Part shown: positions 15,793 to 24,464 of the stretch, piece by piece | How the letters are laid out: the number at the start of each line of letters is the position of its first letter | How positions within the stretch are numbered: the first letter of the stretch is position 1 | Source of the DNA: Paenibacillus ihuae | Lineage (GTDB): Bacteria > Bacillota > Bacilli > Paenibacillales > Paenibacillaceae | Assembly (NCBI RefSeq): GCF_001368795.1 | Contig: NZ_LN831204.1 | Location: 14,142-78,141 of the forward strand | Reading direction: 5' to 3' | DNA length: 64,000 bases | The notes under the pieces: model-generated | What the model was told of the DNA's origin: nothing | Database searches by the model: none | The model's input: only the letters and a program-made list of their open reading frames with translations | Program-made: the position numbers and the translations under genes

Positions 15793-16302
15793 ATGAATAC
15801 CACTCTTAATTCAATATTTCGCCCTGTAGGCGATCCAGGAAGGCTGAAGGAGACGAAAGCACCTACTAAAGAGATTAAGTCTTCTAGCTCAAGTCAAAAG
15901 GCTCAGAAAGCCTCACAGCGCGTCAGGAAAGTACGATCAGATAAGAAGATGGATATTAAGTTCCCTGTCACTCCTCTGCAGCGTCAAGAGTTACGCCGGC
16001 TTGCGAAAGAGTTACGTATCCAAGATAAGCAGCCAAGTAAAAAATATGAAACGATATCCAATACGGTTCTACTTAAGAAGGCTATCGATCAGGCGGCCAT
16101 CTTTCCTGAACGTTACCCACCGCTGCTATACACCGATACCCGGCAGTATATGCATGTTGAGCCATTGCGGCAGCAATATGAGCTAATCGAGGAATTAGCC
16201 TTCATGTGGAATCTTTCTTTGCGTAAGACAGTGTACCGGCTGATCATGAATCTAATCTACCGAGGGGAAGTCGATATTATTGCGAATCGAGAGGGAAAGT
16301 AA
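15793..16302 (+). CDS. Putative DNA-binding protein
   Basis: 169 residues from the ATG at 15793 (GGGGAGA upstream); an earlier in-frame start at 15772 lacks a site. Residues ~20-55 are disordered, rich in Ser and Lys; the remainder is basic and helical, with LSLRKTVYRLIMNLIYRGEV near the C-terminus that could be a ribbon-helix-helix or helix-turn-helix unit. It overlaps the next gene by 23 nt. The pair precedes an AT-rich repeat array (16976-17208) that it might bind. No family is recognised. Confidence 0.6.
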   Translation: MNTTLNSIFRPVGDPGRLKETKAPTKEIKSSSSSQKAQKASQRVRKVRSDKKMDIKFPVTPLQRQELRRLAKELRIQDKQPSKKYETISNTVLLKKAIDQAAIFPERYPPLLYTDTRQYMHVEPLRQQYELIEELAFMWNLSLRKTVYRLIMNLIYRGEVDIIANREGK

Positions 16303-16888
16303 CAGTATTCCAGATAAGCTCCGGAGGCTGGCGGGTGAGGAGAGCTGGGCGGATATATTGTTTCGATCCAGACGCCTGGTTCCTTTGAAGGTTCGTGCTG
16401 AAGAAATTGATTTTACCCGTGCAGAGGTTTTTATTGCTGATATCAATAAAAAAACAAAAGGGGCATTCGCGGGTTTCACCGTTGAACATCTCATTTATGT
16501 TTTATACGATGACTTTTTGCTTCACGTTCGGGAAAACCTGAGTGAAGTGAGGGTGGATGAAAGTACCGTTACCATGGAAGATGCGGTAATGAGCTTAAGC
16601 AGTAGGCGCAAATTATACTTCCCTCGTGTGAAAAAACATGAGATCGCTGAAAACTCTAATGCTCCTAAACAATGGGCCTTTCTGGAGGTTCGTTTGAAGC
16701 GGGAAATGGCCCAACGAGGAGAAATATTCTTATATGACGCTTCAACCGTCTTTCCTAAATTTGAAATGACACTTGAAGAACTGCTGTCTATCTTATTGTG
16801 TGATTTTGTCGCTCAGCTTCGGAGGGGAAATCAGAAGCAGTTGGTGAGCTCTATCCTGGACAAGTTTTATTCCCATGATTTCGATTAA
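16280..16888 (+). CDS. Hypothetical partner protein
   Basis: 202 residues from a TTG start inside the end of the previous gene, so the two are translationally coupled. It has two repeated-looking helical halves: KVRAEEIDFTRAEVFIADIN with FTVEHLIYVLYDDFL, and EVRLKREMAQRGEIFLYDAS with MTLEELLSILLCDFV. This internal repeat suggests a two-domain protein. No family is recognised. Its position before a direct/inverted repeat array is compatible with a replication or partition role, but no NTPase is present. Confidence 0.6.
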   Translation: MRIERESNSIPDKLRRLAGEESWADILFRSRRLVPLKVRAEEIDFTRAEVFIADINKKTKGAFAGFTVEHLIYVLYDDFLLHVRENLSEVRVDESTVTMEDAVMSLSSRRKLYFPRVKKHEIAENSNAPKQWAFLEVRLKREMAQRGEIFLYDASTVFPKFEMTLEELLSILLCDFVAQLRRGNQKQLVSSILDKFYSHDFD

Positions 16889-16975
16889 GCTGTTCATCAT
16901 ATGGAGATGATTCTTTTAAAAATAAAAAGATTGTTTTTATTAGTTACTTCGTGCTTATTCAATTGTATTTATTCG

Positions 16976-17208
16976 GTATCAAATTTTGAGAGAGGGTATA
17001 TCAAAATTTGATACCGGGAGGACTCAATTTTTGATAGGTGGAATTCGCCTATAAAATTTTGACCCCCCTATGTCAATTTTTTATAGGCGAAATTTTTGTG
17101 GATAAGTCGGGTGTCAATTTTTGAGATAGGGTCAAAAATGAGGGGGATCAATAATTTATAGGTCGCCTATAAATTATTGAGAGGAGGGTATCAAAATTTT
17201 ATAGGCGG
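16976..17208 (+). repeat. AT-rich repeat array (second origin or centromere candidate)
   Basis: About nine variants of TCAAAATTTTATAGGCG in both orientations, for example 17046-17062, 17072-17089 and 17189-17208, plus a near-perfect palindrome at 17148-17180 (TCAATAATTTATAGG / CCTATAAATTATTGA). The spacing is irregular. The 16889-17393 gap holds no gene. The motif is unrelated to the Rep_3 iterons. It could be a second origin, a partition site or an operator cluster. Confidence 0.65.
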
Positions 17209-17393
17209 GCATAGACGCTTTGTGTCAGAAGTTATTACAGGAATCAGTGGATTGTGCCAAGTGTAGGGATTGGATCACTGTCATAAGAATAGTTTAGCAA
17301 CCAGCTAACATTCGTCGAACCGTGGTATTATATAAGTTGGAATACCTAATTACTGGGATAGTTACAACCAGGTTTGATGAGGAGTAGATTATT

Positions 17394-18623
17394 ATGTCAT
17401 CTAATTTTTTTGCATATTCAGGCTACGATCATACAGATACTGATGAGTTATGGATAAATGCCATAATCTCATTGGATACTAATACACTCTTAAATACATA
17501 TAAAATGACCCCTGATGGTCGAAAACAGTTTTTACGCGTTCTTCAGACCTTTAAAGAACGTCTCTGGATGCCTTATCAGATAGGGAAGGAGTTTTATTCC
17601 AATCGGCGTTTGGTTATTGAAACTGAACTTAAGGCATTAGGAGAGACAAAACAATCTTTAAAAAATAGCATAAAAACAATGGCAGATGGGCTAGAAAAAT
17701 CAGCAATACGATTTCGTCCACAACTTGCAAATGATTTACAAAAGGAACTTAATTACTTAAAAGACAAAATTTCTTTAATGATCGATCAATGCCCTGATAA
17801 AATGGACAGAAACGAATACTTTGTCGGACCTACGTTAAAGGTTGATGATCCAATCTCAAAAGAGATATTTGAAATTTTTGGTGATAAAATAGGTGACGGC
17901 TTTAATCCTAGAGAACTCTTGGAAATTTATGAGGAAGGTGCAAATCGGTACAATCTTAGTATCCCTCCCGGTTTTAAAGATGCAGTTAATAAAGAAGATT
18001 ACAGAAAATATGGTGATTTAGTTATATGGAAAGAGTTAATTCGAAGGGCTACTGAAAAAAAACAACCTATTATATTTATTACTGACGATTCAAAGCCTGA
18101 TTGGTGGGAGAGACACAACCAACTTAAGAGACCCCATCCTGAGTTGTTGGATGAATTCTACAGAAGTTCGGGTCAATACGTTCATATTTATTCATACAAT
18201 GAGTTTATCGACCGAGCATCGGTAATAATTACAAATTTTCCGGAGTCTGCAAAGGCTGTGGAGGAAATTATGACCATCAACGAGGAAGAGCGAGAAAGGT
18301 TATTGGAACATAAGGAAATGCACACTACTCCGATGCCAGGTGATATTTACAACATAAGGAGAATACCAAGTGAGCCAGATGTGATACCGGTACTTCTCAT
18401 TAATGAGTTGGAAAATGGATTATTTCATGCCTTCCCTATAACTTCGAGTCGCAACTTATTAAATATAAAATTTCCAACTATATATTGTGCGGGAAAATTA
18501 TTTGCAGTTCTAATAGACTGTAAGCAGTTGGTGCATACTGAGTCCTTAAGAGCTTTATATGATCGTATAGATCAGCAGCAATTATTAAATGTTTTAGATA
18601 ACACAAGTAAAGTGTTAGATTAG
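17394..18623 (+). CDS. PIN-like (DUF4935) protein
   Basis: 409 residues. The N-terminus has the PIN-like start ISLDTNTLLNTYKMTPDGRK with the first acidic residue near 28, then MPYQIGKEFYSNR; around residues 205-240 KYGDLVIWKELI and IIFITDDSKPDWWER supply further acidic residues. This matches the PIN_8/DUF4935 group of predicted metal-dependent nucleases, several of which occur in defence or toxin loci. The C-terminal ~130 residues are separate. It stands alone with no obvious antitoxin, downstream of the repeat array, and its codon use looks more AT-rich than neighbours. Defence or RNase activity is inference. Confidence 0.72.
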   Translation: MSSNFFAYSGYDHTDTDELWINAIISLDTNTLLNTYKMTPDGRKQFLRVLQTFKERLWMPYQIGKEFYSNRRLVIETELKALGETKQSLKNSIKTMADGLEKSAIRFRPQLANDLQKELNYLKDKISLMIDQCPDKMDRNEYFVGPTLKVDDPISKEIFEIFGDKIGDGFNPRELLEIYEEGANRYNLSIPPGFKDAVNKEDYRKYGDLVIWKELIRRATEKKQPIIFITDDSKPDWWERHNQLKRPHPELLDEFYRSSGQYVHIYSYNEFIDRASVIITNFPESAKAVEEIMTINEEERERLLEHKEMHTTPMPGDIYNIRRIPSEPDVIPVLLINELENGLFHAFPITSSRNLLNIKFPTIYCAGKLFAVLIDCKQLVHTESLRALYDRIDQQQLLNVLDNTSKVLD

Positions 18624-18651
18624 ACCAAGTGACTATCTATGTACTTGTTCC

Positions 18652-18692
18652 AGCGACAGTATAGGACCCTATTTCTCGTCCTTGCTGTCGCT
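18652..18692 (+). other. Hairpin after the PIN-like gene
   Basis: AGCGACAG (18652-18659) pairs with CTGTCGCT (18685-18692), with GGACC-type pairing inside. It lies 28 nt after the stop and has no T-tract, so it is a possible terminator only. The gap to 18896 also has a short GTGCTGCAGCAC palindrome near 18769-18780 and no gene. Confidence 0.4.
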
Positions 18693-18896
18693 GTTCCAAT
18701 TTCTAGTATTAGTCTGAAAACTTGTTCTATAGAGTCTGACGGTATGAAAATTTGAAAATTAGTCGGCTGTGCTGCAGCACGGCGTGCGCTCTCTCTTGGA
18801 GATCCGGGTTTCGCCGTCTAGGGACGGAGACTCCTTATTTCAGATCTTCAGTCTAAAACTTATAACTCGTAGGCTGGAAAATTCAACAGCACAAAA

Positions 18897-18923
18897 ATCA
18901 AAAAGGGAGCCGACTGGCTCCCT
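18897..18923 (-). terminator. Terminator of the minus-strand replication gene
   Basis: Read on the minus strand, AGGGAGCC pairs with GGCTCCCT (18904-18923) and runs into a T-tract (A-run 18898-18903 on the plus strand), 7 nt after the stop. Confidence 0.85.
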
Positions 18924-18929
18924 GTGGGT

Positions 18930-19919
18930 TTATAACACAGTTTTTATTTTGATTTCTTGAATTTGATTATCGATTGTGCTCAGAACTTCCATGATAAGCG
19001 GCTGATAACGAGTTTCCAGCCATTCAGTCACTAAGTTGTGAGGGGTGTAGATTATGAGCGTACCGGATTGATTGATAGCGAAAGTTCCTTTGAACCAATT
19101 GTCATATGATGGTCTCGATACAATTTTGCTGATTTGATCCAATACAGAGGTCCATCGAGCTTGATCTTCTTTGGTCTGTTCTTCCTGCAGCAGACGTCGA
19201 CTGATCCCAGATTGCTTCTCCGCTTCGAACAATGACATCTGTTTCGGTTTTAAATAAACGGTTCCTTTTTGTTCGAGAGAGATAAAGAATTCATCATAAT
19301 TAACAGAAGGATCCAGTTCGAGCTGTTGTTCACTTGTTGTCATCAATTTACGAAGATATTTATCGTGGTCGTCTTGAAGTATTTTAGGGAGTTGGGCGCA
19401 TTGCTCTTGAGAGAGCAAGGGAACCTTTTTCCTCATTTTGAATAGCGGGCTTTCGTTTGTATTGTTATTGTCAGCGTTTTGGACATTGAACGTAATGACG
19501 AAACCGTATGATTCGAGCACATTAAGATATTTCTTCACTGTATTGCGACTCATTTTCATTTTGTGAGAAATGAGCTCCAGGTTGGGCCAGCAGTAATCCT
19601 TCTCACCGTAGCAATACCGTTTCAAGTGGGCGTATAACGCAATTCCCTCAGCACCGAGGAGATATCCCCAATAGTCGAACATATAATTGTTGATGATGGT
19701 TAGGTGACCGTCGACATACGGGATGTTCTGACTGTACTTGTCCAAAGAGATGTTTCGAACTACTTCTTCGTCGAAGTAAAGTCTCTCCAGTTCTTCTTCA
19801 AAATACGACTGTTCTTTGCCTCGTACGATTCTCGTTTTTGGAATTCGATTCCCACTCAGTTTCTCTCGGTAGTAGCGTAATTTGGCCGATCCATCCTTCA
19901 AATTTTTCTTCTCAGACAT
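18930..19919 (-). CDS. Replication protein: winged helix plus DnaA-N-like domain
   Basis: 329 residues. Residues ~70-150 have a helix-turn-helix (YCWPNLELISHKMKMSRNTV, KKYLNVLESYGFV) like DnaD/RepA-type initiators. The last ~85 residues (WTSVLDQISKIVSRPSYDNW, FKGT, then HNLVTEWLETRYQPLI) closely resemble DnaA domain I, which in DnaA contacts the helicase and helicase loaders. A DNA-binding domain joined to a DnaA-N domain suggests a protein that recruits the host replisome. It is the only long gene of the backbone on the minus strand and has its own terminator. Start supported by AGGGGGA about 8 nt upstream. Confidence 0.75.
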   Translation of the reverse strand: MSEKKNLKDGSAKLRYYREKLSGNRIPKTRIVRGKEQSYFEEELERLYFDEEVVRNISLDKYSQNIPYVDGHLTIINNYMFDYWGYLLGAEGIALYAHLKRYCYGEKDYCWPNLELISHKMKMSRNTVKKYLNVLESYGFVITFNVQNADNNNTNESPLFKMRKKVPLLSQEQCAQLPKILQDDHDKYLRKLMTTSEQQLELDPSVNYDEFFISLEQKGTVYLKPKQMSLFEAEKQSGISRRLLQEEQTKEDQARWTSVLDQISKIVSRPSYDNWFKGTFAINQSGTLIIYTPHNLVTEWLETRYQPLIMEVLSTIDNQIQEIKIKTVL

Positions 19920-19991
19920 AAATAAATCCCCCTAATCGTCCTACCGAAAAGGCATACTTAAGAGAGAAGAAGCTTTATTTTTCAAAAACGA

Positions 19992-20009
19992 TGTGATACA
20001 ATGATCACA
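19992..20009. promoter_or_regulatory. Palindromic operator-like site
   Basis: TGTGAT and ATCACA separated by 6 nt, about 75 nt upstream of the minus-strand replication gene. It may be a repressor site for that gene. The remainder of 19920-20440 has a T-tract near 20100 and no gene that I trust. Confidence 0.4.
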
Positions 20010-20440
20010 TATGAATTCGAGATAAAACTTCTACTCAGATTCATTCCTTGTCTCAACGCTTGGCGGCCGGAGGACAATGAATGGTGACCCGGTAGGGGTT
20101 TTTTTCATTTTTTTGTTTTTGTTTATGTATGTTTTTCTTTCTACTGATCAGCTACATCTCTCGATTTGCGGAAGCTGATTACAGTAAATAAAAAAACACA
20201 CATGAATAATTGTGTGCAGGTAAAAAAGGTCTTTAATTTTCCCTTTTATTTAAAGGTGTATGACTGGACCCGACAGCACGTAAATAAATTATACATCAAT
20301 TCTTTTCAATCGGTAAAGCGGAAAATTGGAGAATCTTGCCGGTTATGTTATATCTCAACTAGGCTCCCCAGTCCGTTATTTGCAGGGTTCCTCCTGCTGT
20401 GAAATATGATTTTATTCACTTAGGAAAGTGGTTATCCTTG

Positions 20441-20652
20441 CTTTACCATTAGCTTCTCAGGTGCTATAATCCAAGTATTACGCAACATTTTTCGTTTTCT
20501 TCGCTGTCTCTTTTTCAGCGAAGATGGAGACGCCTAACGGCAGATAAGCAATTTTAATGGGAGCTCTTTAGGACTTACACTACACGTGTGTCCTTTTTTT
20601 GCTACCCATTTTTGTGAAGGACGCATTCGAATCTCGAATGCGTCCTTTTTTT
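20441..20652 (+). promoter_or_regulatory. Shared leader, copy 4, with two terminators
   Basis: TTTACC (20442-20447) and an extended -10 TGCTATAAT (-10 at 20465-20470). Box ATTACGCAACA (20477-20487) starts 7 nt after the -10. P1 pairs TCTTCGCTG (20498-20506) with CAGCGAAGA (20516-20524); linker TGGAG; P2 pairs GCC (20532-20534) with GGC (20539-20541) around TAAC. A nested hairpin (outer GGGAGC/GCTACCC, inner GGACTTACAC/GTGTGTCC with T7) is followed by a second, strong terminator: GGACGCATTCG/CGAATGCGTCC (20619-20645) and TTTTTTT. The next gene begins at 20747. Confidence 0.82.
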
Positions 20653-20746
20653 GTTGGCAATTTGGATAAAAAGGAGTGGTGGTCATGGGTCCATGATCAG
20701 TTGTAAGAACTGGAGGCAATAAAAAAATTATTTGGAGGTTGCGAAA

Positions 20747-21775
20747 ATGAGCAGAAGATACGATCAAAATCCTTACTTGGCGGGTGAGGAAGGTGAACAA
20801 CTGCTGAAGATGGCCCAGGAGAAAAAAAAGCATGCCCACGATACGATATTATCGGTGTATGAACTTGTTCCTGCGGCGTTCCACAAGAACATTCGTCTCC
20901 TACCGCAAAAAGAAAAGTTAATTGACAAACAGTTTGATCTCACTGCGGACCAGAAGGCGTTTGGCTTTCAATCCTACTACGGAAAAACGTACATTGAGAC
21001 TTACAAACCGTATGTCGATGTTGAGGGTAGGATCGAACAGATGATTGCTGTTCACAAAGTCCATGGTGCTCCTTATACGCTCGACACATATCCGGAGCAG
21101 ATTAACGATTGTTGGGTCATTACCTGTACGTTCGAAGGCTTGAACAAGTACGGGCAGCCCTTTAAGACAAAAGAGCGCTCCATTATTGGCTTTGGTGCTT
21201 CATCTGGAGTGGACTCAACCAACCCAATCGAAAATGCTTCGACAAGTGCAGTCGGAAGGGCGTTGTCGCACGGTGGCTATGGTAACATCGGTTCCGGCCT
21301 TTCTTCATTTGAGGACATATACATCGCGATTACCCGGCAAAATTTGAACTCGAAGCAGAATAATGGGGACAAGAATAACGGTAACCCTCAGGAACAGCAA
21401 CCGACTGATCATTCAGGCGGCCTAGGTGAGCATGGGATGAACGAGAAATTACCGCCGGTACAGGTGAGTGGCCAAGCGCCCTCTACCGGTGACCGATCCC
21501 ATAACCAAAATCACTCAAGTGACAGAAATTCGTCTGGCGATCAACGCCAGCGTAATTCACAGGAGGAACCGGATCTCAAAAGAGAAAAGAATGTATTAGT
21601 CGGCCGTTTGATGGAAGCAACCAAGGATTGGACACCTGCGGACCTGAATGCAAAGGTTAAAACGTGGTTGAAAATCAATTGGAACGGACGATTTAATTCC
21701 CTTGATGTAGGGCAGCTGCGTCTCGTCGAGGAACATTTGAAGGCGGGGAGCCGGAACAATTCACATGCGTCTTAA
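20747..21775 (+). CDS. Putative single-strand annealing / Rad52-like protein
   Basis: 342 residues from the ATG at 20747 (GGAGG upstream). Residues ~95-190 carry the pattern VEGRIEQMIAVHKVHGAPYT, IIGFGASSGVDSTNPIENAS and TSAVGRALSHGGYGN, like the N-terminal domain of phage DNA-annealing or DdrA/Rad52-like proteins, where an Ile-Glu-x-Ala-Glu-Thr-Ser-Ala-x-Gly-Arg-Ala-Leu signature is typical. Residues ~205-275 are a low-complexity Asn/Gln/Ser linker and the last ~60 are a small helical domain. It heads an operon with primase and SSB, supporting a recombination/replication role. The exact family is uncertain. Confidence 0.65.
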   Translation: MSRRYDQNPYLAGEEGEQLLKMAQEKKKHAHDTILSVYELVPAAFHKNIRLLPQKEKLIDKQFDLTADQKAFGFQSYYGKTYIETYKPYVDVEGRIEQMIAVHKVHGAPYTLDTYPEQINDCWVITCTFEGLNKYGQPFKTKERSIIGFGASSGVDSTNPIENASTSAVGRALSHGGYGNIGSGLSSFEDIYIAITRQNLNSKQNNGDKNNGNPQEQQPTDHSGGLGEHGMNEKLPPVQVSGQAPSTGDRSHNQNHSSDRNSSGDQRQRNSQEEPDLKREKNVLVGRLMEATKDWTPADLNAKVKTWLKINWNGRFNSLDVGQLRLVEEHLKAGSRNNSHAS

Positions 21776-21792
21776 AAACAGGGGGTAGGGGA

Positions 21793-23046
21793 ATGAAGCT
21801 TCGCAGAACAAAGCACGCAGGATGGTATGAGGTCATGTCGGCATGCCCTATATGTGGTCAAAAAGGATGGTGTCGTATCAATCACGAACAAACCATCGTG
21901 CACTGCATGAGGGTGCCAACTGATGATTATTTCGATTCGATCATTGGTCGGCAATTTCGGCATTATCTGGATCCCAATGCAATCCCGAAGACGAAGATAG
22001 AGATTGAACTGAACAAGGCTGTCGATAAGAAGCCAGATCATCATCTCAACCGCGTCTATCGTGCCTTGATAAACGAGATCTCGCTTTCCTCCGATCATTT
22101 CGAGCATCTGCTTCAAGACCGTTTTTTCGAGGAAAAGGCGATTCGGTTACGTGAGTATCGGAGCATGCCATCTCAGGAACGGTATAAGGTTGCAAAGAGC
22201 GTCATCAACCGCTTGAGCGATCCAAGTGATCTTTTGGGGGTCCCCGGATTCTTTTGTACTGAGGGACGTTACGGTCCCTACTGGACAATGTCAGGAGGAA
22301 CAGGGCTCATGCTTCCTTTCCGTTCAATCACGAACGAGATTACGGGTTGGCAGATACGGGTAGATAATGCACCTCTTGAATTGTCGATGAAGGGCGCAAT
22401 TAAAGGAGAAATTTTAGAAGAAATTGAACGGGATGCGAACGGTATGCGAAGAGCGAGATGTCAGCTTCGTGCCCAGGATAAAACGATGATCGTTGAGCTT
22501 TCGGAAAAAGATAAGAAAACCTGTCACTCCAAATCTGGTCAATTTGTTTTCAGCGTTGAGCTAAAGCAGGGACAGCGGTATTGGTGGTGGAGCAGTGGAT
22601 CCAAGGATAACGGAGCATCCATTGGAGGCCCGCTTCCGGTTCATCTCGCTTTGCCGCATCCATGCTTAAAGTATTGGTCAGTCGGGCAATCGGCGGATAC
22701 GATCATGGATTGTTCCGAAGTTTGGGTTACCGAGGGACCAATCAAAGCGGATAAAGCTGCAGACGGTCTGGTAAAGCCGGTTTTTGGCATTCCCGGTGCC
22801 GGCGCCTTTTCGCTTTTGCTTGAACCGCTAAAACAGTTGGGATGTAAACATATTGTTTTTGCCTATGATGCCGATGTGGTGTCCACTCCGGAAGTTCAAA
22901 TGGCACTGGAGCAATGTGTTGAATTCTTTGCAAAAAAGACGGATATGGCACTAAGCCTAGCCATGTGGGATATCTCACAAGGTAAGGGAATCGATGATTT
23001 GCTTGATAATAATTTTATTCCTCGGGTGACTCCGCTGTTGGAGTAG
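21793..23046 (+). CDS. Zn-finger/TOPRIM primase-like protein (DUF3854-type)
   Basis: 417 residues. An N-terminal zinc-ribbon-like CPICGQKGWCRINHEQ, later CMR, is followed by a middle region and a C-terminal TOPRIM-like domain: VWVTEGPIKADKAADG with the acidic residue near 325, GIPGAGAFSLL, HIVFAYDADV, and GKGIDDLL. This layout is typical of phage and plasmid primases and DUF3854 proteins. It should make primers or act with a helicase. It begins 17 nt after the annealing-like gene and has GGGGGTAGGGG upstream of the ATG. Confidence 0.8.
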   Translation: MKLRRTKHAGWYEVMSACPICGQKGWCRINHEQTIVHCMRVPTDDYFDSIIGRQFRHYLDPNAIPKTKIEIELNKAVDKKPDHHLNRVYRALINEISLSSDHFEHLLQDRFFEEKAIRLREYRSMPSQERYKVAKSVINRLSDPSDLLGVPGFFCTEGRYGPYWTMSGGTGLMLPFRSITNEITGWQIRVDNAPLELSMKGAIKGEILEEIERDANGMRRARCQLRAQDKTMIVELSEKDKKTCHSKSGQFVFSVELKQGQRYWWWSSGSKDNGASIGGPLPVHLALPHPCLKYWSVGQSADTIMDCSEVWVTEGPIKADKAADGLVKPVFGIPGAGAFSLLLEPLKQLGCKHIVFAYDADVVSTPEVQMALEQCVEFFAKKTDMALSLAMWDISQGKGIDDLLDNNFIPRVTPLLE

Positions 23047-23116
23047 TTTTGCATTAAATTCAGTTACATTACATTTTTGGGGACTATAAAAATAAGTTAA
23101 TGAGGGTGGTAATTCA

Positions 23117-23581
23117 ATGCTTAATCGTGTAATTTTAATCGGTCGACTTACTCGTGATCCTGAATTAAGATATACCCCAGCGGGTGTAGCGGTGACACAG
23201 TTTACACTGGCTGTAGACCGTCAATTCAGTGGTGGCGAGGGACGCGAACGTGAAGCCGACTTCATTCCGATCGTTACTTGGCGCCAGCTCGCTGAGACCT
23301 GCGCGAACTATCTCAAAAAAGGCAGATTGGCAGCTGTTGAGGGGCGTATACAGGTTCGTAACTACGAAAACAATGAAGGCAAGCGGGTCTATGTGACCGA
23401 GATTATTGCCGACAATGTACGTTTTCTTGAATCGGGAAATCGTGAAAGTGGAAGCGGCAACGGTGCAGGCGCAAGCCGAAATGGAAGTAGTGGTGGTAAT
23501 CGCCCCGGTCAGGGTGGTAATGATCCATTTTATGGTGAGGGTCGTCCGATCGATATTGGGGAAGATGACCTCCCATTTTAG
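23117..23581 (+). CDS. ssb: Single-stranded DNA-binding protein
   Basis: 154 residues. Canonical bacterial [60 protein letters not shown], then a Gly/Asn-rich linker and the acidic tail IGEDDLPF that binds partner proteins. It coats ssDNA as a tetramer. It follows the primase by 70 nt and has GGGTGG upstream. It is element-borne, next to an S18 gene rather than the usual rpsF. Confidence 0.97.
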   Translation: MLNRVILIGRLTRDPELRYTPAGVAVTQFTLAVDRQFSGGEGREREADFIPIVTWRQLAETCANYLKKGRLAAVEGRIQVRNYENNEGKRVYVTEIIADNVRFLESGNRESGSGNGAGASRNGSSGGNRPGQGGNDPFYGEGRPIDIGEDDLPF

Positions 23582-23923
23582 AGAGCGTAACATCTGAGAT
23601 CAGAAAATGCTTTAAGACCTCAGTAAAATCAAGGGGTTTTAAAGCATTTTAACTGTGTAATGGTAATCTTCATTTACGACCAGCATCCACGGTTTATTAA
23701 GATCGCGCGATGTTGAGTAAAGTGTGTAATACGTTATGACCGTCAATGTAGTCTAGTGATGATGACCATCCTTATTTCAAGATGTGGGTGTAGCCCCGTA
23801 GTGAGAAGTCGGGTGTGGGTAAGTCGTAAGACTTATCCATACCCAACTTTGAACTAGAGGATAGTCAGAAAAAACTTGGCACGTTAACCAATGTGCAATA
23901 ATGAAGGGAACGAGAAAATAACA

Positions 23924-24208
23924 ATGGCATTTGCACAAAGAAATGACGAAGAACGTGGTGAAAGAAAGTTTGCTCCACGTAGAGGTGGCAAAGGTAAACG
24001 TAGAAAAGTTTGCTACTTTACAGTCAATAAAATTACTCATATTGATTACAAAAATACGGAAGTTCTTAAAAAGTTCATTAGCGAACGTGGGAAGATTCTT
24101 CCTCGCCGTGTGACTGGAACAAGCGCAAAATATCAACGTGCATTAACAGTTGCAATTAAACGTGCTAGGGCGGTAGCGTTGCTTCCGTACACAACGGATA
24201 ATATCTAG
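23924..24208 (+). CDS. rpsR: 30S ribosomal protein S18
   Basis: 94 residues from the ATG at 23924. The core is a full S18: [36 protein letters not shown] as [16 protein letters not shown] here, [20 protein letters not shown]. One cysteine only, so not the zinc-binding form. The long charged N-terminus resembles Paenibacillus-type S18. In Bacillales chromosomes the order is rpsF-ssb-rpsR; here ssb and rpsR follow primase without rpsF, so a captured segment is likely. The 23582-23923 gap has no gene. A terminator follows. It may allow the element to support or alter host ribosomes. Confidence 0.93.
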   Translation: MAFAQRNDEERGERKFAPRRGGKGKRRKVCYFTVNKITHIDYKNTEVLKKFISERGKILPRRVTGTSAKYQRALTVAIKRARAVALLPYTTDNI

Positions 24209-24209
24209 G

Positions 24210-24246
24210 AAAAAGGTGTGTTGGCCTTATGGCAACACACCTTTTT
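24210..24246 (+). terminator. Terminator after rpsR
   Basis: AAAAAGGTGTGTTG (24210-24223) pairs perfectly with CAACACACCTTTTT (24233-24246). It can work in both directions. Confidence 0.92.
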
Positions 24247-24320
24247 CTATGGTAGCACAAAAGAGTTCATTGAACCCGCGGCGGAAGAGCATTGCATGTG
24301 CGAATCGTTCCTTTTGTTTC

Positions 24321-24342
24321 TTGAGTTTACTCCGGAACTCAA
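24321..24342. other. Inverted repeat at the left of the recombinase module
   Basis: TTGAGTT (24321-24327) and AACTCAA (24336-24342) flank an 8-nt spacer, about 120 nt before the first recombinase start. It may belong to the transposon end or a regulatory site; I could not find a matching copy on the right side. Confidence 0.3.
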
Positions 24343-24464
24343 CTATGATAATTGACAATTAACTCTATAATAATAGATGATGGATGATATACACACTCAA
24401 GATCGGTAAAAGTGGGAAAACATTGGCTAAACATCATATAGGATTGATCTCGGTGGTGATGAAT

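Noticed and set aside
20166-20402. 78-codon plus-strand frame before leader copy 4
   Set aside because: No ribosome site and no recognisable pattern; the adjacent signals are promoter and terminator-like.
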